25,054 bases of DNA, taken from Parasitella parasitica (lineage: Eukaryota; Mucoromycota; Mucoromycetes; Mucorales; Mucoraceae). Under the pieces are notes generated by a model. The model worked only from the letters and a program-made list of their open reading frames with translations, was not told where the DNA came from and did no database searches. Each line of letters opens with the position of its first letter. Positions within the stretch are counted from its first letter, which is position 1. Positions 19,730 to 25,054 of this stretch are shown here, piece after piece. The stretch is taken from NCBI GenBank assembly GCA_025201805.1, contig MU619305.1, positions 139,968-165,021 on the forward strand, given 5' to 3'. The translations under genes were made by a program, and so were the position numbers.

Positions 19730-19844
19730 CCGGCTTAGAGCTACATTTAAACGTTAGATTGCGATGCTTTTGCGTAAATATCTCAAAGTGTTTCTCATAC
19801 AGAACATGAATTGAAGAACTCGTAGTATTGTTTAAAAGCAAAGG

Positions 19845-19850
19845 TTTATT
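19845..19850 (-). terminator. Poly(A) signal AATAAA, microprotein copy 2
   Basis: Exact AATAAA on the minus strand 27 bases past the stop codon; a second one lies only four bases after the stop. Confidence 0.5.
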
Positions 19851-19876
19851 ATCTATATTTAACAGATTTTATTGAT

Positions 19877-20035
19877 TTAAGCACCCAGTACCTCATTTGG
19901 GAGAGACAAAAAGATTGCCCCTGCAGCTGCAGCCATTACAACCAGAATTCCAACAAACAAACAGGCAGTTTTGTCTCTTCTATCATAATATTCATATTTG
20001 TTATAAACTTCTTGTTGTTGATCTTCGTCTGCCAT
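19877..20035 (-). CDS. Single-pass membrane microprotein, copy 2 (52 aa)
   Basis: Not a known family to me. The product starts MADEDQQQEVYNKYEYYDRR (acidic, Tyr/Gln-rich, ending in a basic patch), then one hydrophobic Ala-rich helix (about 23-44) and a tail LSLPNEVLGA. It is clearly paralogous to copy 1, sharing layout, the MAD start, LSLP-x-EV end, start-codon flanks and upstream blocks. It has its own TATA box at 20120-20126 and a minus-strand AATAAA at 19845-19850. No intron is needed. The basic patch before the helix suggests the N-terminus is cytosolic (positive-inside rule; inference). Confidence 0.72.
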   Translation of the reverse strand: MADEDQQQEVYNKYEYYDRRDKTACLFVGILVVMAAAAGAIFLSLPNEVLGA

Positions 20036-20119
20036 TGCTTCTTGATTCGAATATGAATTTTAAAAAGATAGTTTGAAGACACTGGAGAGATAAATAAAAT
20101 TACTGTTCAGATCTATCCG

Positions 20120-20126
20120 TTTTATA
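20120..20126 (-). promoter_or_regulatory. TATA box (TATAAAA), microprotein copy 2
   Basis: TATAAAA on the minus strand about 85-90 bases upstream of the ATG, matching copies 1 and 3. Confidence 0.65.
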
Positions 20127-20227
20127 GCTTGTTGAAATTTCAGGCAGAACAAAGGGCCTTCAAAATAACGCAATTGTGCTCACAAGATTTTATTTAAAAT
20201 CAATTAAACCTTGAGTAATGTGCCAGT

Positions 20228-20337
20228 ATTGCTTTGACCACAGTTGCCAACCTTTGGTACTATATCTATGAAGGATAATAATATCCTTTGTAGCATAAAC
20301 AGTATAATGTATCTAAAAACTCAAGTTTAAGCTCTTT
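20228..20337 (-). promoter_or_regulatory. Conserved upstream blocks, microprotein copy 2
   Basis: The 16-mer ATTGCTTTGACCACAG (20228-20243) is identical to that of copy 1 and lies at the same distance, about 100 bp, from the TATA box. The second block is at 20316-20337. Their retention while the surrounding DNA has diverged suggests function. Confidence 0.6.
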
Positions 20338-20643
20338 ATTGCTTGGGATTGCAATTTTAAGACAGCAGATCATTACTGCCAATAAATACTATTAGAATTA
20401 TCTCATTCTCAAGAACGGCGAGCAGTAAAGATACTATTGACGACAAATCCCCTATTCGTGTTCGATAGCAATTGATATCAATGAGTTTACAAAATAGATA
20501 TTTATTGTGTTTTTGACAGAATTTAAAATAGAGCAGCTTTCTTTATGTATTGTACAATATATGTTGCTCTGGACATGGCAGCTCCAAAGCTAAAATGATT
20601 GTATCATAGATATTATATTTTTCAGTGGTACCAGCCAGTAACG

Positions 20644-20733
20644 CTACCATTTACCCAAAACCGCCGGGAGTAAGCCAGCCAGCATGAGAAATACAACAAC
20701 TGCTACGATAACACCAAGAGTACCTTTTCCCAT
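20644..20733 (-). CDS. Membrane microprotein, copy 3 or relative (29 aa)
   Basis: A 30-codon frame starting MGKGTLGVIV, with one hydrophobic helix of about 20 residues, then LLPAVLGKW and TAG. It lacks the acidic N-terminal part of copies 1 and 2, but its end (LLPAVLG) resembles LSLPNEVLGA of copy 2. It lies in line with them on the same strand, with the same TATAAAA 105-111 bases upstream (20838-20844) and a minus-strand AATAAA at 20501-20506. It may be a truncated paralogue or an independent tiny gene. The short length alone would not support a call; the matching promoter and poly(A) signals do. Confidence 0.5.
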   Translation of the reverse strand: MGKGTLGVIVAVVVFLMLAGLLPAVLGKW

Positions 20734-21140
20734 TTTGATTTTTGCTCGTGTAATTAGAAATTTTCTTGAAAGTAAATTGAGGTAAATGCGATATAATGAT
20801 TTGGAGAATCGAATACAAACATTGATTCTTTTTTCTATTTTATAGTTTATTGAAGATTGTGAATAATATTGACAACATCCAAGCCTTTAAATATGGTCAA
20901 AGTTAGTAATTTTTGGGGGGGGGGTAGAAAGAATAGCTTGACAATAATGAGACATTGCTACTAGAGTTTGAGTTCAATTTACAAGAATACTGATTGACGC
21001 CTTTCATGAAGCCGGTGGTTGTGTCTCAGTGCAACATTTTGTTAGTCGGCGACCCATGCTTGGATTGAAGCACCGCGTGCGATTTCTTTGCCAAATACAG
21101 TTGCTTTTATCTTATCTCTTTTTCATCATATAAAAGAAAC
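20734..21140. other. Divergent intergenic region with G10 run
   Basis: The promoter region shared by microprotein copy 3 (minus) and the FAHD1-like gene (plus). It holds the copy 3 TATA box, a run of ten G at 20915-20924, and a TATAAAA at 21129-21135 only five bases before the FAHD1 ATG, too close to act as its TATA box. No gene is seen. Confidence 0.6.
20838..20844 (-). promoter_or_regulatory. TATA box (TATAAAA), microprotein copy 3
   Basis: TATAAAA on the minus strand at the same distance from the ATG as in copies 1 and 2. Confidence 0.6.
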
Positions 21141-22203
21141 ATGTCTGCCCGCACGTTTTTAACTTCTGGCAAAAAAATTGTAGCCATAGGCAGAAATTTC
21201 AGGTACGACATCACTAGAGCATCGAAACAAAGCTTTTTTTTTTGAATACATTGTTCGTAGTGAACACGCCAAAGAGCTGGGCAATGCAGTTCCCAAATCA
21301 CCATTCTTTTTCTTGAAGCCCACTTCTTCCTATTTGGCTAACGGAGGCACCATTGAAATCCCAAACGGATGTGATGTTCACCACGAAAGTAAGGAAGCTG
21401 CCCACATCTGTTGTAGTATATGAGCACACTTATATAAGGTACATCGTATTGTAGTTGAATTGGCAGTGGTGATTGGTAAGGAAACTCGTGATTGTCCCGC
21501 TTCCAAGGTGATGGACCATGTTGCAGGTAAGTTTACTTCGGTTACTGGTGCATGCGCATTATTTGCAAGCATGTATATTTACAATGTGGAAAATCAGGAT
21601 ATGCGCTGGCCATTGATTGTACTGCTAGAAATCTTCAGGTAATGCATGCCACATTGGTACAGCCGCACGCAAGTAGTATTTAATAAGGTATTTCTGCTAC
21701 ATGTATAGAACGATGCAAAGAAAAAGGGCCTACCTTGGAGTGCTTCCAAGGGTTTCGACACGTTTTCACCAATCAGGTATAAAACAGGCAGATCAGGATT
21801 GCAATGGATTTGATCCAGGAACCTTATTCTAGCGGCTATTTGTAGTGAATTTATTCCCAAGGACAGTTTCACTGATACAGCAGACATTGATCTTTGGCTC
21901 AAAGTTAATAATACGTTTTGCCAGCAGGGGAACACAAAGGACATGATATTCAGGTAAGTTGCTATGCTGTGGAGCAACCAAACGGCTAATGGGATGTATA
22001 GTGTTCCTTTTTTGATTGAATACATTTCCTCTATAATGAAACTCGAAGCTGGGGATGTTATTATGACAGGAACCCCATCTGGCGTAGGCCCAATAAAGGC
22101 AGGAGATGTTATTACGGCTGGCATGAAGCCTGGAAAGGCAGAGAAAGACATTGTCTCACTAAAGTTTAACGTTGCAGACAGACAAGGTCTCTTCAAGGCC
22201 TAA
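21141..22203 (+). CDS. FAHD1: FAHD1-type acylpyruvase / oxaloacetate decarboxylase (226 aa, 7 exons)
   Basis: This is a fumarylacetoacetate hydrolase-family enzyme of the FAHD1 group, which cleaves acylpyruvates and decarboxylates oxaloacetate, usually in mitochondria. Exons are 21141-21202, 21261-21388, 21455-21526, 21598-21638, 21709-21776, 21846-21953 and 22002-22203, with introns of 48-71 nt, totalling 227 codons; human FAHD1 is about 220 aa. Seen: KKIVAIGRNFSEHAKE with the catalytic-dyad His23, FFFLKPTSSY, metal ligands in HHEIELAVVIG (Glu63, Glu65) and AIDCTARN (Asp94), LPWSASKGFDTFSP, MIFSVPFLIEYIS and the TGTPSGVGP loop. All expected catalytic residues are present. No strong presequence is visible before the conserved region. 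The next plus-strand gene follows after 139 bp. Confidence 0.94.
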
Positions 22204-22342
22204 TTTAATGTGACGCTTTAAATAAATTACGGAATCTGGCATGTATCGTGTCTGAAACAGAAACACATGCTCTTTCTTTTTCTCTTCTTCTTCCTCTTCC
22301 TCTTCTTAACATATACTCTCCTGGGAAAACAGCATTCAATAA

Positions 22343-22972
22343 ATGTCGAATCAAGTGGACCCACTCCTGTTTTGGCTGGAGCAGGAATCTGTAAATAGGT
22401 AACAAAACATTGCTAATTTTGACAAGACAGACAATCTTGTTTTCCACTAACACAAGACGTATCGAATGTGTAGCGATGCTGATATATATCTTCCTGCGGA
22501 TACCCCAAATGACTATGCGTTGAGCAAATACAACTATCAATTAGACAAAAAAAAGCACATGAAAAGACATAGAGCAATTGCTAGGCTGAAGGCTTATGAG
22601 CTCGAGATGATTACAAATAAACGAAAATCGCAGCCTCCAGACGATCCACAGATATCAATCCCTCCATTTGCAAAGCTAGAGACGATCGGAAGCGATGAAT
22701 TTTTAAATGACCATGTAAAGGAAATCATTGAAATACTAGCATTGACCGGGAAAGATGGTCAGAGACCTGTTGAAGAAAGTGTCAATATTGCGTCTAATGT
22801 TCATCTTGAAGAGCGAGATCATAACTATGCCAGATCACTGCAGATACAGGTAAAGACTGTCATCATGGCAACTCAATTAAGGGATACTTAGTCTGTATCA
22901 TAGAATCTTGCCAGAGTGGACGAGTATGAAAGAGAATTTGCTAGGATTCGGAATCAAATCTACAATGGGTAA
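22343..22972 (+). CDS. Unrecognised charged helical protein (166 aa, 3 exons)
   Basis: I do not recognise the family. Exons are 22343-22398, 22474-22849 and 22904-22972, with introns of 75 nt (branch point CTAAC at 22446-22450) and 54 nt, totalling 167 codons. The N-terminus MSNQVDPLLFWLEQESVN is followed by an acidic stretch (DADIYLPADTPNDY), a strongly basic helical part (KKKHMKRHRAIARLKAYELE), a Pro-rich linker and two helical segments; the last exon (LARVDEYEREFARIRNQIY) could form a short coiled coil. There is no signal peptide or membrane helix. A pyrimidine-rich tract (22262-22306) precedes the start. The frame could continue past 22972 if the GGGTAAAG there were used as a donor, but no convincing next exon is seen. 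A small subunit of a larger complex is plausible only from composition. Confidence 0.75.
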
Positions 22973-23187
22973 AGATAAGTTGCCGTTCATTTTTAATCAA
23001 CAAGAAAACAAGCAAAAAATCCTCAATAAAACGCTCTTCTGATCATCCATCCCGAAAGTACCACTAATCATCGCCTTAGCAGGTATTACCAACAACCAAC
23101 CATCGTGCAGTCCTTAGCAACTCGCCGTTTATACCACTAAACTTTGTCTCGAACGCTGTATTTTTTTTTTATTAGTTATTGTACATT

Positions 23188-24815
23188 TTAATGAATACTG
23201 GGCTTGCCCTCCACTTTTTTCTTCAATTCGTGGATCATGTCTTTTCTGTCCAGCACGAATCCCCCGCCTTGATCTGAATCCTTAGATCTCATGTCTTTGA
23301 TTCTAATTTTGCCATTCTCAATCTCATCTTTGCCAATAATAACAGCAAACGGGATTTGCTCCTTTTCACAGGCAAGCCATTGCTTCTCAAGTTTGGGCTT
23401 GTTTTTAAATGAAAACGAAGCGTTAATGCCCGCCTCCCAGAGTTCTTGTACAAGCTCCATACGCTCTTTCAAAAGTCCATTGCCCACTGAAATCACATAA
23501 ACTTGCGTCGCATTGCTTTTGATACTATTGGCTTTTTGTCGAGACATCAGAATAGAGAATACTCGCTCAACTCCAATCGATACACCGACACAAGGGATTG
23601 TTTTCGGCTTGCCCACCTTATTTGTGCCTGAAAACATCCCCACGAGATTGTCGTAACGTCCTCCTGCCGCAATAGAGCCCACACCCTCTGATTTTTCGGT
23701 AACGGCTTCATAGATGATGCCAGTGTAATAGTCTAATCCACGAGCCAAGCTCAGGTCCAGCTTGACTCGATCACGCACATTAAATATCTCTAAAAATTCC
23801 AACAGCAACCTAATGTCTGCCAGTCCTTTGGAAGCACCTGCGTGTGCCATCAATTTCTTGTCATTCTGTAGGTAATCTAGCAAACTAGGTGTGTCTTTGT
23901 CCATTTGTACGTATCCTCCAATACGGTCAGCAGCATCTTCTGCCAATCCCTTTTCCTGAACCATCTCCTTCTTCACGTCCTGCCACGGTAGCTTGTCAAG
24001 TTTATCCACTGCAGCTGATATAGATCTGATCTGCTGTGATGGCACACCGCACACCTCAAAGATACCGTCTAAGATTTGACGATGATTCAGTTTTATGTGG
24101 AATGGAATCTTGACGGCGTCAATTGTGTCGCTTAAGATCTTCAATATCTCGGCATCTGGAATCATGGGATCGTAGGAGCCCGCAATATCGAAATCGCACT
24201 GAAAGAATTCCCGTAGTCGGCCTTTAGTCATGATGGGTTGATCGCGTCTATACACTTTGGCAATTTGGTAGCGCTTCATTTGCTGTGCATCCTTTTGACC
24301 TTTCATTGCGAGATATCTAGCAAAAGGCACTGTGAGATCGTATCTTAATGAGCATGCCTCTCCCCCTTGATCTGCCAAGTCGTATATAAGTTTGCTGTCT
24401 TCCCCATATTTTCCGCTCAGTATATCTCTCATTTCAAAGACGGGCGTGTCGATCGTAACTCCTCCATGACGCTGGAATATCTTTGTAATAGTGTTGAACA
24501 GATCTTGTCGCACTGCCATCTCATTTTCGTTATAATCTCGAGTTCCCTTGGGTGTCTTTAATTGGAACTGCCGTAATAATCAGTCGATTTCATTTTACTG
24601 TTTAAACCAAGGCTGTATAGAGCTACTTACGTTGCTTTTCGGCTTTTTCTCTGTTTGTACTTCTATTGATCATGTTAGTCTACCAGAGCGGGGGGAGGGG
24701 AGGGGTGAATAGACTATGTATGATTACCAGACGCAATGGCCAGGTATCGACATGGCGCATTTATTAAGATCTTTTTGGGCTGGTATCGTAATAAATTTAT
24801 CGAAGTTTTGAACAT
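23188..24815 (-). CDS. HTS1: Histidyl-tRNA synthetase with mitochondrial presequence (499 aa, 3 exons)
   Basis: This is a class II aminoacyl-tRNA synthetase that charges tRNA-His. Exons are 24728-24815, 24631-24662 and 23188-24567, with introns of 65 and 63 nt, totalling 500 codons. Seen: [10 protein letters not shown], motif 1 and [11 protein letters not shown], motif 2 with [13 protein letters not shown] and [10 protein letters not shown], the HisA motif [13 protein letters not shown] (about 315-323), His[12 protein letters not shown] (about 339), motif 3 [12 protein letters not shown], and a C-terminal anticodon-binding domain. A start at the internal Met (24519) would cut off the conserved TPKGTRDY, so the gene was extended upstream through two introns; phase, the CTAAC branch point in intron 1 and borders all fit. 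Exon 1 encodes [20 protein letters not shown], a typical mitochondrial presequence. In yeast one gene (HTS1) makes both compartment forms by alternative starts; here no in-frame ATG for a cytosolic form is seen before Met57. Confidence 0.93.
24690..24705 (+). repeat. G-rich tract (C-rich in HisRS intron 1)
   Basis: G6-A-G4-A-G4 on the plus strand, that is a C-rich tract in the HisRS pre-mRNA just upstream of the intron 1 branch point. It may act as a polypyrimidine tract and could form a quadruplex on the plus strand. Confidence 0.6.
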
Positions 24816-24818
24816 TTT

Positions 24819-25028
24819 CTAAAATTGCTGTCTTGAATTTTTACGTTGAAAAACTAAGGGGTGGCAATCAGCAGGGATGGGTCTTCCAAAAGATGTCAAT
24901 TTGCGGCGCTTTATTCCATGATCCATGGTGAATAGTCCTACGCCAAATTTTAAGAGCTTTATGTACTTCTCAACAAAGAGCTTTGACATTGCTTTATGAG
25001 CGTCCTTTGTCTCTATAATGTCAATAAG
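24819..25028 (-). CDS. Probable last exon of a partial gene (69 codons plus stop)
   Basis: A minus-strand open frame of 69 codons with protein-like composition (for example KAMSKLFVEKYIKLLKFGVG, then KRRKLTSFGRPIPADCHPL) ends at TAG 24819-24821. At its upstream end the frame meets an in-frame TAG within ATTTATAG, a good splice acceptor, so it could be the terminal exon of a gene lying mainly beyond the right edge. I do not recognise the family. Its stop lies three bases before the HisRS start codon and in the same frame, so either the two transcripts overlap heavily or this is a relic or a 5' extension of the HisRS locus. A chance open frame of this length is possible. Confidence 0.4.
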   Translation of the reverse strand, partial: LIDIIETKDAHKAMSKLFVEKYIKLLKFGVGLFTMDHGIKRRKLTSFGRPIPADCHPLVFQRKNSRQQF

Positions 25029-25054
25029 CTATAAATACCGTAAATAAATTCATG

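Noticed and set aside
20915-20924. G10 homopolymer as a functional element
   Set aside because: A single homopolymer run with no context; its length may also be unreliable in sequencing.
24517-24519. HisRS start at the internal ATG
   Set aside because: It would remove the conserved TPKGTRDY segment, which is in frame directly upstream and joins two further phase-matched exons.
1-25054. tRNA, rRNA, CRISPR or bacterial-type operon features
   Set aside because: No cloverleaf signals, rRNA-like blocks, regular repeat-spacer arrays or Shine-Dalgarno-linked gene strings were seen; spliced genes show the DNA is eukaryotic.

Overview
This window is nuclear DNA of an early-diverging fungus, most likely one of the Mucoromycota. 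The signs are intron-rich protein genes with introns of about 48-97 nt, GT-AG borders and CTAAC/CTAAT branch points, AT-rich intergenic DNA with long poly(A/T) runs, a CCHC/APE/RT-type LINE, and a membrane-anchored family 9 glycoside hydrolase. The genus assignment is inference. Gene models were built by hand from splice signals, reading phase and family conservation. In every multi-exon model the exon lengths sum to a whole number of codons.

Layout. (1) 1-5361, minus: a nearly complete LINE with ORF1 (two zinc knuckles) and ORF2 (endonuclease then reverse transcriptase), with ORF2 broken by one frame change. (2) 5965-7720, minus: an ADCK1/Mcp2-type UbiB atypical kinase, divergent from (3) 7938-9733, plus: an adenylate-kinase-like protein with an extra C-terminal domain. 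Both have mitochondrial-type N-termini and share a 217 bp promoter region. (4) 10450-11668, minus: an N6-methyl-AMP deaminase (ADAL/MAPDA). (5) 11669-12698: a gene-poor stretch with coding-like relics. (6) 12699-14098, plus: a short oxysterol-binding protein (Kes1/Osh4 type). (7) 14099-15534: intergenic, with a diverged 48 bp repeat carrying X-box-like sites. (8) 15535-16272, plus: a Swc5/CFDP1 (BCNT) chromatin protein. (9) 16667-18547, plus: a GH9 glucanase-like ectoenzyme with a C-terminal membrane anchor. (10) 19236-20733, minus: three tiny single-pass membrane proteins (54, 52 and 29 aa), each with its own TATA box and poly(A) signal. At least two are tandem duplicates that also share promoter blocks. 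(11) 21141-22203, plus: an FAHD1-type acylpyruvase/oxaloacetate decarboxylase with seven exons. (12) 22343-22972, plus: an unrecognised 166-aa charged protein. (13) 23188-24815, minus: histidyl-tRNA synthetase with a mitochondrial presequence on its first exon. (14) 24819-25028, minus: the probable last exon of another gene, ending three bases before the HisRS start codon and in the same frame.

Most genes are single-copy housekeeping functions with no evident common pathway. A mitochondrial theme recurs (ADCK1-like kinase, adenylate-kinase-like protein, FAHD1, HisRS with presequence). The parts most worth a second look are the tandem membrane microprotein array, the X-box cluster upstream of SWC5, the C-terminal domain on the adenylate-kinase-like protein, and the odd 5' structure of the HisRS gene. 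No tRNA, rRNA, CRISPR array, riboswitch or prokaryotic-style element was seen.
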